A stretch of 39,619 bases of DNA from Coprococcus sp. Its GTDB lineage: Bacteria > Bacillota > Clostridia > Lachnospirales > Lachnospiraceae. The notes below the pieces were generated by a model. The model saw only the letters and a list, made by a program, of their open reading frames with translations, did no database searches and was not told the DNA's origin. The stretch is taken from positions 1 through 39,619 of the forward strand of contig JAEDHX010000009.1 of assembly GCA_016296785.1 (NCBI GenBank), in the 5' to 3' direction. Below, piece after piece: positions 17,380 to 25,549 of the stretch. Made by a program: the position numbers and the translations under genes. Numbering within the stretch: the first letter of the stretch is position 1; every line of letters begins with the position of its first letter.

Positions 17380-17688
17380 ATGAAAGTATATATTTACATA
17401 CTTACTATGGCGCTTGTTACATATCTTATCAGAGTAGTGCCGCTTGTATTATTTAGAAATAAAATAGAAAATAGATTTGTCAGCTCATTTTTATACTATG
17501 TGCCATATGCTTGTCTGACGGCGCTTACTCTTCCTGCAATTTTCTATAGTACGGAGAGCGTGATAAGTGCAATAGCAGGTCTTGTTGTTGCAATTATTCT
17601 TGGATTTAAGGGAAAAGGTCTTGTAATAGTTGCCGCAGCAGCATGCGTTACTGTATTTGTAGTAGAACGATTATTGACATTGATATAG
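17380..17688 (+). CDS. azlD: AzlD-family exporter small subunit
   Basis: The 102-residue membrane protein has four hydrophobic segments and the family pattern TYLIRVVPLVLFRNKIENRF near the N-terminus, followed by YYVPYACLTALTLPAIFY. It lies 2 nt after azlC and forms the second half of the exporter. Confidence 0.9.
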   Translation: MKVYIYILTMALVTYLIRVVPLVLFRNKIENRFVSSFLYYVPYACLTALTLPAIFYSTESVISAIAGLVVAIILGFKGKGLVIVAAAACVTVFVVERLLTLI

Positions 17689-17725
17689 TATATATATTTA
17701 TTAGTTAGTGATATAAGGAGATTGT

Positions 17726-18745
17726 ATGAGATATCCTGAATTTTTGAAAAATAACGGAACGATAGGTTTTGTTGCACCATCCTTTGGTTGCAATATTGAG
17801 CCATATAAATCAGCATTTAATAATGCGTTAAGAAGACTTGGGGATATGGGCTATAATACGGAGCTTGGACCTAACTGCTATGAGGGTAGCGGCATAGGAA
17901 TTAGTAACACACCTATAAAATGTGCAGCTGAGATAAATGAATTATATCCCTCTGATAGCAATGATGTTCTTATATCATGTGGCGGCGGAGAGCTGATGTG
18001 TGAGGTAGTAAGTCATATTGACTTTGAGACATTGAAAAATGCAGAGCCAAAGTGGTATATGGGATATTCGGATAACACTAATCTTACTTATCTGCTTACA
18101 ACCATTTGCGATATTGCATCTATATATGGACCATGCGCAGCAGCATTTGGAATGGAGCCATGGCATGAGGCGATTAGCGATGCTTTTGATTTAATATGTG
18201 GAAGAAAGCTTACTATGACCGGATATGATATGTGGGAGAAAGAATCGCTTAAGGATGAAGAACATCCGCTTGTTCCATATAATCCTACTGAAAAGAGAAT
18301 AATTAAGGGCTTTCCTGAAAGCTTCAAGACAAGTGGAAGACTTATTGGAGGATGCATGGATTGCCTGGTTAATCTTATTGGAACGCGCTTCGATAAGACA
18401 GCTGATTTCCTGGAAAGATATAAGCCGGATGGTTTTATCTGGTTTCTTGAAGCCTGTGATTTGAATGTAATGTCAATAAGACGCGCGATGTGGCAGATGG
18501 ATGAAGCCGGCTGGTTTAAATATGCAAAGGGATTTATGATAGGAAGACCTCTTGCATTTGGACAGGATATGTTTGGCCTTGACCAGTATGAAGCTGTTCT
18601 TGGGATTATTGGAAAGTATAATGTTCCTGTAGTTATGGATGTTGATATAGGACACCTTGCACCTATGATGCCGCTTATTTGTGGAAGTATGGCAGATATT
18701 AAGGTTAATGGACAAAGCCTTGAGGTGGACATGAAGCTTTGCTAG
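17726..18745 (+). CDS. Peptidase family S66 (LD-carboxypeptidase / MccF-like)
   Basis: The 339-residue cytoplasmic serine peptidase belongs to S66. The nucleophile is Ser115 in YMGYSDNTNLTYLL. The glutamate lies in FLEACDLN near residue 238 and the histidine in DIGHLAPMMPL near 308. S66 includes LdcA, which trims murein tetrapeptides between L- and D-centres during cell-wall recycling, and MccF, which breaks down processed microcin C. The long loop after ser region (WHEAISDAFDLICGRKLTMTGYDMW) looks more MccF-like, so the substrate is open. It lies 37 nt after azlD with a TAAGGAG site. Confidence 0.88.
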   Translation: MRYPEFLKNNGTIGFVAPSFGCNIEPYKSAFNNALRRLGDMGYNTELGPNCYEGSGIGISNTPIKCAAEINELYPSDSNDVLISCGGGELMCEVVSHIDFETLKNAEPKWYMGYSDNTNLTYLLTTICDIASIYGPCAAAFGMEPWHEAISDAFDLICGRKLTMTGYDMWEKESLKDEEHPLVPYNPTEKRIIKGFPESFKTSGRLIGGCMDCLVNLIGTRFDKTADFLERYKPDGFIWFLEACDLNVMSIRRAMWQMDEAGWFKYAKGFMIGRPLAFGQDMFGLDQYEAVLGIIGKYNVPVVMDVDIGHLAPMMPLICGSMADIKVNGQSLEVDMKLC

Positions 18746-18754
18746 ATAATAATT

Positions 18755-18820
18755 AAAGCCAAATAGCTGATATAGAAAATACATTTTGTGATGTACATAT
18801 TATGTCAGTTATCTGGCTTT
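18755..18820. terminator. Long-stem hairpin between convergent genes, probable bidirectional terminator
   Basis: AAAGCCAAATAGCTGA (18755-18770) pairs with TCAGTTATCTGGCTTT (18805-18820) with one mismatch and one G-T pair. The 34-nt loop holds a minor hairpin. GCTTTATTT follows on the plus strand and GGCTTTAATTATTA on the minus strand. It lies between the S66 peptidase and the convergent Rrf2 gene. Confidence 0.6.
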
Positions 18821-18844
18821 GCTTTATTTACCGGAAGTTCCGTT

Positions 18845-19279
18845 CTATATATAATATTCGTCACCGGCAGCCGGTCTGTTAGTACATAAATCTGCGATGG
18901 TGGTTGTGTCGATTACATCGGATATAGCCTTGTTAAGTCTTCTCCACAGGTCGATTGCTTCGCAGCTTGCCTCACGCTCACAATACGAGTCAGAATCCTC
19001 AACACATGGAACAGGTGAAAGACTTCCCTCAGTAAGACGAAGGACCATGCCTACAGTAATCTTATCAGGTGCTTTCCTTAGCAGATAACCGCCTTGTGGT
19101 CCTCTTACACTTCTTACAAGACCTCCTGAGCTAAGCAGGGCAATAATCTGTTCTAAGTATTTGTCAGATATATTCTCAGTTTTTGCTATGTCCTTAATAC
19201 TTACAGGCTTGCCATCAGTTCTTGATGCGATGTTAATCATAAGTCTAAGTGCATAACGTCCTTTTGTAGAAACCTTCAT
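18845..19279 (-). CDS. Rrf2-family transcriptional regulator with three cysteines
   Basis: The 144-residue DNA-binding protein has the Rrf2 winged helix with KVSTKGRYALRLMINIA, KDIAKTENISDKYLEQII and the wing SVRGPQGGYLL. Three cysteines (CVEDSDSYCEREASC) sit where IscR and related members bind a [2Fe-2S] cluster. The regulator may thus sense iron-sulfur status, redox or nitric oxide; CymR-type cysteine control is an alternative. ATG 19279 is chosen because GAGGTGAT lies 7 nt upstream; a GTG at 19291 would overlap that site. No iscS, iscU or suf gene is seen nearby. Confidence 0.88.
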   Translation of the reverse strand: MKVSTKGRYALRLMINIASRTDGKPVSIKDIAKTENISDKYLEQIIALLSSGGLVRSVRGPQGGYLLRKAPDKITVGMVLRLTEGSLSPVPCVEDSDSYCEREASCEAIDLWRRLNKAISDVIDTTTIADLCTNRPAAGDEYYI

Positions 19280-19312
19280 GTTGTATATCACCTCACAGTA
19301 TTATTATTTTTT

Positions 19313-19354
19313 GTAATATATCATACATTATATCACTAAAATCATATTTTTCAA
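19313..19354 (-). promoter_or_regulatory. Promoter and autoregulatory-type palindrome of the Rrf2 gene
   Basis: Read leftwards, TTGAAA (19354-19349) and TATAAT (19332-19327) are 16 nt apart, about 50 nt before the ATG. The inverted repeat GTAATATA-N8-TATATCAC (19313-19336, 7 of 8 arm positions matching) covers the -10 box. That is where an Rrf2 dimer would repress its own gene. Confidence 0.55.
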
Positions 19355-19567
19355 TAAAAACCTATAATCCCATGTATAAAGTAGGAAAAGACAGTGTTAA
19401 CAACAATAAATAGTAAATAATGCTATTGAGAAAGAGTATATAAGGTCATATAATATAAATGGCAGATTGTACCTGATAAGAATGAGCTTACAAGGGAACT
19501 TATTGATGAATATATAGCAGGTGATATGATGCAATGAATATTTGGGACCATGTATATATAGACTATA
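19355..19567. other. Gene-poor region with a possible short coding remnant
   Basis: No intact gene was found. A plus-strand stretch around 19460-19537 reads WQIVPDKNELTRELIDEY and then IAGDMMQ before a stop. It has coding-like composition but no start or ribosome site, and may be the tail of a decayed gene. A minus-strand frame at 19397-19600 is rich in Tyr, Ile and Leu and looks non-coding. Confidence 0.35.
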
Positions 19568-19596
19568 TTGATAAATCAGGTATAGTACAATACAAT
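19568..19596 (+). promoter_or_regulatory. Promoter of the LRR surface protein
   Basis: TTGATA (19568-19573) and TACAAT (19591-19596) are separated by 17 nt; the start codon is about 80 nt downstream. Confidence 0.55.
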
Positions 19597-19677
19597 ACAA
19601 TACTATTATGGCGTTTCGTATACATATTCCGGAAGTGATTTAAAAAATAGCGGGGTAATAATGTGGGGGTTAATTAT

Positions 19678-21774
19678 ATGAGAATAAATAAAATATTAGC
19701 AGGATTATTATTAGGTGCAGGATTATTTATGGGACTGTCATCAGTTAGCGTTAAGGCGGCGGGTGATATTGCAGTTGATAGCAATAATTTTCCTGATAGT
19801 AATTTTAGAGGTTATATATCAACTAATGTTGATACAGATGGAAATGGTCTGTTAAGTTCGGAAGAGATAAGCAGCGTTTATTCTATCTCTGTTGGAGACA
19901 TGAATATCTCTGATCTTAAGGGTATTGAATACTTTACGGAGCTTGTGAGGCTTTATTGCGGAAGTAATAGTCTTACAGCACTTGATGTAAGTAAGAATAC
20001 AAAGCTTGAAACCCTGGATTGCTACTATAATAATATAGAGGCGCTTGATGTTTCAAATAATGTTAATCTGAAGAGTCTTAATTGCTATAGTAATAAAATT
20101 TCATCACTTGATTTGCATAATAATACAAAGCTATTAGGTCTTACTATTTGGAATAATAATATAGATAGTCTGGATTTATCAAATAATCCATTGTTAGAGG
20201 CTGTTGATGTATCCGGAAATAAGCTGACCCAAATTGATGTAAGCCATCTTGATAATTTAATGGAGTTTGATATTGGAAGCAACGATTTTTCTGAGATTGA
20301 TGTTACTAATAATGCAAAGCTTACTGTTTTGGATGTAGCAGGCAATAGTAAAATAAAAGAAATAAATGTTTCTAATAATACAAAGCTTGTATGGTTATAT
20401 TGCGGTAAGACATCAATTTCATCGCTTGATATTAGCAAGAATACACGATTAGAAAGACTATACGTTTACGAAACAGCAATTGAAACGCTCGATGTCAGCA
20501 AAAACACAGAGCTAATTAAGATTTCTTGTGGTGACAATAAGATTAATAAGCTTGATGTCAGCAATAATACAAAGCTTATTGAATTGTACTGTGGTAATAA
20601 CAAGTTAACCTCACTTGATGTAAGTAAGAATAAACAGCTTAAATATCTTAGCTGCGATGAGAACGACATTAGTTCAATAGATGTAAGTAATTGTACAAAG
20701 CTGAAAAATCTGAGTATTAGTTATAATAAGATTAAATATATAGATATCAGCAAGAATACAGAATTATATACCTTGCATTGTAGTAATAATCATCTCACAA
20801 GCCTTGATGCAAGTAATAATATCGATATCAGACTGGTATGGGCTTATGACAATGAATATGAGCTTATGAGAAATATTGATGATACATTTGACCTTTCTAC
20901 TTTGCCGGGCAGGTTTGATGTGAATTGTGCAAGCAATTGGACAGGTTGTACTGTTGATGGCAATATTATTACTGTAACATCAGAAGATGGCATTGTTACA
21001 TATGATTATAATTGTGGACCTTCAGTAGTTAAATTTAAGCTTGTTACAGTACCTCATAGCCACAGTTATGATGAAAAGTGGTTGTATAATGAAGATATAC
21101 ATTGGAAGGAATGTAGCTGCGGTGATAAGAAGAATCTTGCAGTACATAGCAATATAAAAGACAACGTTACAAAGGCATCTCTTACTGCTGATGGCAGAAT
21201 AGTAAGAACCTGCGGAGTATGTAAGGAGGTTGCAGAAACTGTTAGTATTCCAAAGGTTGCAGGTGCAAAGCTTTCTGCAACAAGCTATACATATAACGGT
21301 AAAGTAAGAAAACCATCTGTGACCGTTAAGGACAGCAAGGGTACACTACTTAGGAATGACATTGATTATACATTATCATATGCAGCAGGTAGAAAGAATG
21401 TAGGTAAATATACCGTTACTATTACCTTAAAGGGCAAATATACAGGCAAGCTGACAAAGACATTTACAATTAAACCAAAAACAACAAAGCTTACAGCTGT
21501 TTCAGGAATCAGTAAGGGTATAACCGTGAAATGGAAGAAACAGACAAAGCAGACAAAGGGATATCAGATTCAGTATAGTACTTCATCAAAATTCAAGAAT
21601 GCCAAGACTGTCAGAGTTAAGAGAAATAAGACTACAGTTAAAACGATAAAGAAGCTTAAGGCAAACAAAAAGTACTATGTCAGAATCCGTACATATAAGA
21701 CGGTTAAGGTAAATGGAAAGAACGTAAACATTTACTCAAAGTGGTCTAAGAAAAAGGCGGTAAAGACCAAGTAA
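19678..21774 (+). CDS. Secreted leucine-rich repeat protein with EF-hand, Ig-like and Fn3 modules
   Basis: The 698-residue protein has a signal peptide (about 1-28). An EF-hand-like calcium loop (Asp52 to Glu63, DTDGNGLLSSEE) follows. About fourteen 21-residue repeats (about 99-393) have the form LxxLDVSxNTxLxxLxCxxNx. Then come an HS...HWxxCxCG segment, a CxxC motif (CGVC), an Ig-like domain (YTYNGKVRKPSVTVKD, NVGKYTVTI) and a terminal Fn3 domain with a Lys-rich tail. The last ~190 residues match the protein at 7040-8446. LRRs of this kind bind proteins or glycans at the surface. ATG 19678 has GGGGG upstream; GTG 19663 is in frame but would break the signal peptide. Confidence 0.85.
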   Translation: MRINKILAGLLLGAGLFMGLSSVSVKAAGDIAVDSNNFPDSNFRGYISTNVDTDGNGLLSSEEISSVYSISVGDMNISDLKGIEYFTELVRLYCGSNSLTALDVSKNTKLETLDCYYNNIEALDVSNNVNLKSLNCYSNKISSLDLHNNTKLLGLTIWNNNIDSLDLSNNPLLEAVDVSGNKLTQIDVSHLDNLMEFDIGSNDFSEIDVTNNAKLTVLDVAGNSKIKEINVSNNTKLVWLYCGKTSISSLDISKNTRLERLYVYETAIETLDVSKNTELIKISCGDNKINKLDVSNNTKLIELYCGNNKLTSLDVSKNKQLKYLSCDENDISSIDVSNCTKLKNLSISYNKIKYIDISKNTELYTLHCSNNHLTSLDASNNIDIRLVWAYDNEYELMRNIDDTFDLSTLPGRFDVNCASNWTGCTVDGNIITVTSEDGIVTYDYNCGPSVVKFKLVTVPHSHSYDEKWLYNEDIHWKECSCGDKKNLAVHSNIKDNVTKASLTADGRIVRTCGVCKEVAETVSIPKVAGAKLSATSYTYNGKVRKPSVTVKDSKGTLLRNDIDYTLSYAAGRKNVGKYTVTITLKGKYTGKLTKTFTIKPKTTKLTAVSGISKGITVKWKKQTKQTKGYQIQYSTSSKFKNAKTVRVKRNKTTVKTIKKLKANKKYYVRIRTYKTVKVNGKNVNIYSKWSKKKAVKTK

Positions 21775-21793
21775 TTACAGAGGACTTAACATC

Positions 21794-22867
21794 ATGAAGA
21801 AGCTTACTAAAGTACAGAAAACCATAATAAAGTGGATATGTGTATTAGTAATACTCGCACTTATTGTATATGTATTTAGAGACTCGGCAGGACCTATTAT
21901 CAGGGAGCTTAAGAGGACGAGCTTTAAGATTATTGCGGTTATTATACTTTTAACTATTGGATATGGACTATGCGAAAGCCTGATTACTTGTATATTGGCA
22001 AAGCAATATAATAGTGACTACAGATATATTGAGGCACTTGGGATGACATATTTCTGCTCCTTCTACAGAGTTGCTACTCTTGGAAGCGGAGCAGGAGTGT
22101 CAGCTGTTGTGTATCTTAATGCATGCGGACTTAAAGGCTCTGAAGCGCTTGGTATGTATACTGTTGAATATGCTATTCATAAGCTTAGTACGGCAGTACT
22201 TGCGGGCGTACTTTTTATTACTAATTATGCGTATATGATGAATCAGTTTGCAGACTATAAATGGTATCTGTTATTAGGGTTTATTGCTACTATTATAATA
22301 ACAGCATGTCTTATGTTTTTTGCATGTGCATCATGGTTTCACAGATTCTTATACTTTATTATGGATAAGGTGAATTTCAAAGGAAGATTTACAGAACAGT
22401 TTGATAAGGTAAAAGCGCAGTGCATGATTATGGAGGATGCGTCAAAGAAGCTTCTTAAGAATGTAAAGGTAGTTACAGGTATACTTTTGATTAATCTTGT
22501 AAAGTTCTGCTTCTGGTTTATCATTCCATATTTTGTTCTATATAATACAGGGAGAGTTGAGCCATATTCGAGTCTTGGTATAACCGCAGTATGTGTTATG
22601 CTTGCAGCTGTAATTCCAACACCGGCCGGAATAGGCTCAAGTGAATTTGTGCTTATTGCTCTTTATTCAGGCCTTGTTGGAAGTGCAAGAGCGGGCGCAA
22701 TGGCATTGCTTTACAGATTCGCAACGTTTGTTGTTCCGTTTTTGATTGGAGTAATAGTTGCAATACTATTTGGAAGAATAAAGAAAAAAGAGCTTCAAAG
22801 GCAGATGAATAGAAAGGTAGAATTACCTAATGAAGAAGATAGTAATAGGAATATTGGCGCATGTTGA
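21794..22867 (+). CDS. YbhN/UPF0104 family membrane protein (flippase-like, LPG-synthase TM domain)
   Basis: The 357-residue polytopic protein has about eight membrane segments and family landmarks: EALGMTYFCSFYRVATLGSGAG near 80-100, the basic and acidic YAIHKLS patch, and VIPTPAGIGSSEFVLIALY near 270-290. The family is related to the flippase half of MprF. It is thought to move lipids or polyprenyl-linked sugars, but the substrate here is unknown. The C-terminal 40 residues are hydrophilic. Its last 38 nt overlap the start of the GTPase-nuclease gene. AGAGGA precedes the ATG. Confidence 0.85.
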   Translation: MKKLTKVQKTIIKWICVLVILALIVYVFRDSAGPIIRELKRTSFKIIAVIILLTIGYGLCESLITCILAKQYNSDYRYIEALGMTYFCSFYRVATLGSGAGVSAVVYLNACGLKGSEALGMYTVEYAIHKLSTAVLAGVLFITNYAYMMNQFADYKWYLLLGFIATIIITACLMFFACASWFHRFLYFIMDKVNFKGRFTEQFDKVKAQCMIMEDASKKLLKNVKVVTGILLINLVKFCFWFIIPYFVLYNTGRVEPYSSLGITAVCVMLAAVIPTPAGIGSSEFVLIALYSGLVGSARAGAMALLYRFATFVVPFLIGVIVAILFGRIKKKELQRQMNRKVELPNEEDSNRNIGAC

Positions 22868-25511
22868 TTCAGGTAAAACTACCTTATCAGAGGCTGTGCT
22901 ATATAAAACAGGAACAATACGCAATCTTGGAAGAGTGGATCATAAGGACGCATATCTTGATACTGAACAGCAGGAAAAGGACAGGGGAATAACCATATTC
23001 TCAAAGCAGGCGGAGTTTAGCTACAAAAACACATCATTCACGTTGCTAGATACACCGGGACATGTCGATTTTGGAGCAGAGATGGAGAGAACATTACAGG
23101 TTCTCGACTATGGTGTTCTTGTAATTAATGGTATGGAGGGTGTCCAGAGTCATACGGAGACCTTATGGAAGCTGCTTAAGAGATACGGAATCCCTGTTTT
23201 TATTTTTGTAAATAAGATGGATATGTCGGCTTATGACAAGTCGCAGCTTATGGAAGAGTTAAGAAGCCGGCTTGACGACAGCTGTGTAGATTTCTCATGC
23301 GATAACAGGGATGAGCAGATAGCTGTATCTGATGAAGCCATGTTAGATTATTATCTGGCAAATGGCTGTGTATTGGATGAGGATATAAAGCGTGTTATTT
23401 GTGAGAGAAAGCTTGTCCCGTGTTATTTTGGCTCGGCACTTAAGCTAGATGGCATTGACGAGCTTCTTATTGGACTTGATAAATATACTAAGATGCCTGT
23501 TTATGGCAATGAATTTGGTGCAAGGGTATTCAAGATTTCACGTGATTCTAAAGGTGAACGTCTTACATATATGAAGATTATGGGTGGAAGCCTTAGCTGC
23601 CGAGATATAATAAAATACAATGAAATACAAAACGAAGAAGATGAACAGCCAGCGGATGAGAAGGTAAACCAAATCAGAATATATCAGGGGGCAGGCTTTG
23701 ATTCTGCTGCGACTGCAAATGCGGGCATGGTATGCGCCGTAACAGGTCTTACAAGGACCTTTGCAGGACAGGGACTTGGTAGCTGTACTGATAATATAGA
23801 ACCTTGTATTGAGCCTGTATTAACTTATAAGCTGGAATTTGATGACAAGGTTGATGCTTATAAGCTGTGGGAGAAGATAAAGATAATAGAAGAGGAAGAC
23901 CCGTTGCTTCACGCCGTATGGAATGAGCACCAAAAAGAAATATTTGTCATGGTTATGGGAGAAATCCAGCTTCAGGTATTAAAGCAGATTATTAAGGATA
24001 GATTTGGGATAAATGTTTCATTTGGCACAGGAAGAATATCATATAAGGAGACAATTAAGGCTCCTGTTATGGGCGTTGGTCATTTTGAACCGTTAAGACA
24101 TTATGCAGAAGTGCATGTTATGCTTGAACCTCTTGAAGAGGGAAGCGGAATAGTATGTGACACAATATGCAGTGAGGATGTGCTTGATAAGAATTGGCAG
24201 AGACTTATATGCACTCATATTATGGAAAAACAGCATAAGGGTGTGCTTACAGGCTCCCCACTAACTGATGTGAAAATAACCGTTACGGCCGGAAGAGCCC
24301 ATACAAAGCATACGGAGGGTGGAGATTTCAGACAGGCAACCTATAGAGCAATAAGACAGGGGCTTATGATGGCTGAAAGTGTATTGCTTGAACCGTATTA
24401 TGCTTTTAAAATAGAGGTTGAATCAGGACTTGTCGGACGTGTTATGGCGGATGTTACAAGGATGCAGGGAAGCTTTGAGGCACCGTATCTTGAAGGTGAT
24501 TTGTCAATAATTTCAGGTACTGCTCCTGCCTTCTGCATGAGGGAATATCATAAGGAGCTTATGTCCTTTAGTCATGGCATGGGTAAGATTACACTTTCAC
24601 TTGCCGGATATAAGCCTTGCCATAATCAGGAGGAAATGGTTTCGCTTATAGGATATGACCCTGATAGTGATCTTCGCAATCCTACGTCTTCTGTATTTTG
24701 CGCGAGTGGAAGCGGATATCAGGTTAACTGGTATGATGTATATGATTATATGCATGTTAAGGAGGATGAGGGCTTTGCTATAACAGGGCAGACCGACTAT
24801 GCATATAGTGAGGATGATGAGCCTGTAAATGCTTACGAGGTAAAGCGTCAGGCTGCAAGGGCAGCAGGCGCAATGACATATACTGAAGAGGAGCTAGAGG
24901 ATATATTTGTAAGAACATATGGGGCGAAGAATAATGGCAGCGCAGCATATACAAGGGCAGGCTTCAACAGATATAGTAAACAAAAAAGTAATGCAAGTGA
25001 TAGTGATAATAATTCGAAGTCTGCAAGAAGAAGACCTGCTGATACAGGAATAGCAAAATCAGGAGCCTACAAAAAGGACGGTAAGGAATACCTGCTTGTT
25101 GATGGCTATAATATTATATTTGCATGGGAGGAGCTTACTGAGCTTGCAAAGACAGGTCTTGACTTAGCAAGAGGCAGGCTGATGGACATCCTTAGTAACT
25201 ATCAGGGCTATAAGGGCTGTGAGGTTATTCTTGTATTTGATGCATATAAGGTTAAGGCAAATAACGGCTCTAAGGAGAAGTATAATAATATATACGTGAT
25301 ATATACAAAGGAAGCGGAAACGGCTGATATGTATATTGAGAAGGCAACACATGAGCTTGGACGGAAGCATAAGGTTACTGTTGCTACTTCAGATGCGCTT
25401 GAGCAGCTCATTATTATGGGACAGGGTGCAATTAGGTTATCTGCAAGAGGCCTTAAAGAGGAAATAGAAAGCATAAATAGTATTATCAGAGAGAATTATC
25501 TGACGGAGTAG
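22830..25511 (+). CDS. TetM-like ribosome-protection GTPase fused to a Rae1/YacP NYN endoribonuclease
   Basis: Residues 1 to about 670 are an EF-G/TetM-type translational GTPase: P-loop AHVDSGKT (10-17), DRGITI (51-56), DTPGH (74-78, with the activating His78), NKMD (128-131), then domain II and EF-G-like domains (FGTGRISYKETI, AHTKHTEGGDFRQA). Residues ~690-750 form a polar linker. Residues 755-893 closely match B. subtilis Rae1 (YacP): LLVDGYNII with Asp758, VILVFDAYKVK with Asp804, TKEAETAD with Asp833, VATSD with Asp855, then QGAIRLSAR. Rae1 cleaves mRNA in the ribosomal A site, so the fusion probably brings the nuclease there after GTPase binding. The domain IV tip lacks the YSPVSTPADF segment of TetM, so drug resistance is doubtful. 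The gene starts 38 nt inside the preceding gene with AAAGGTAG upstream. Confidence 0.9.
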   Translation: MKKIVIGILAHVDSGKTTLSEAVLYKTGTIRNLGRVDHKDAYLDTEQQEKDRGITIFSKQAEFSYKNTSFTLLDTPGHVDFGAEMERTLQVLDYGVLVINGMEGVQSHTETLWKLLKRYGIPVFIFVNKMDMSAYDKSQLMEELRSRLDDSCVDFSCDNRDEQIAVSDEAMLDYYLANGCVLDEDIKRVICERKLVPCYFGSALKLDGIDELLIGLDKYTKMPVYGNEFGARVFKISRDSKGERLTYMKIMGGSLSCRDIIKYNEIQNEEDEQPADEKVNQIRIYQGAGFDSAATANAGMVCAVTGLTRTFAGQGLGSCTDNIEPCIEPVLTYKLEFDDKVDAYKLWEKIKIIEEEDPLLHAVWNEHQKEIFVMVMGEIQLQVLKQIIKDRFGINVSFGTGRISYKETIKAPVMGVGHFEPLRHYAEVHVMLEPLEEGSGIVCDTICSEDVLDKNWQRLICTHIMEKQHKGVLTGSPLTDVKITVTAGRAHTKHTEGGDFRQATYRAIRQGLMMAESVLLEPYYAFKIEVESGLVGRVMADVTRMQGSFEAPYLEGDLSIISGTAPAFCMREYHKELMSFSHGMGKITLSLAGYKPCHNQEEMVSLIGYDPDSDLRNPTSSVFCASGSGYQVNWYDVYDYMHVKEDEGFAITGQTDYAYSEDDEPVNAYEVKRQAARAAGAMTYTEEELEDIFVRTYGAKNNGSAAYTRAGFNRYSKQKSNASDSDNNSKSARRRPADTGIAKSGAYKKDGKEYLLVDGYNIIFAWEELTELAKTGLDLARGRLMDILSNYQGYKGCEVILVFDAYKVKANNGSKEKYNNIYVIYTKEAETADMYIEKATHELGRKHKVTVATSDALEQLIIMGQGAIRLSARGLKEEIESINSIIRENYLTE

Positions 25512-25549
25512 GATTTATTATTAACTAAAAAAAAGATGGAGGGGTTTGC

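Noticed and set aside
17674..17702. TTGACA near the azlD stop as a promoter for the S66 gene
   Set aside because: No acceptable -10 box is found at 15-19 nt spacing; the gene can be read from the upstream transcript.
18088..18732. 214-codon minus-strand frame opposite the S66 peptidase
   Set aside because: Long open frames opposite a real gene are common; this one has no ribosome site and no recognisable motifs, while the plus strand has the full S66 triad.
19397..19600. Minus-strand reading frame of 67 codons
   Set aside because: It is composed mostly of Tyr, Ile, Leu and Ser in AT-rich DNA, has no ribosome site and no family resemblance.
20000..20850. Regularly spaced DNA repeats in the LRR gene that look CRISPR-like
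   Set aside because: The 63-bp period is the codon image of 21-residue leucine-rich repeats in an open frame; there are no identical repeats with unique spacers and no cas genes.
22830..24900. Tetracycline-resistance gene call for the GTPase
   Set aside because: The GTPase body is TetM-like, but the domain IV tip does not carry the TetM drug-displacing segment and a nuclease is fused to the end, so resistance cannot be claimed from the sequence.
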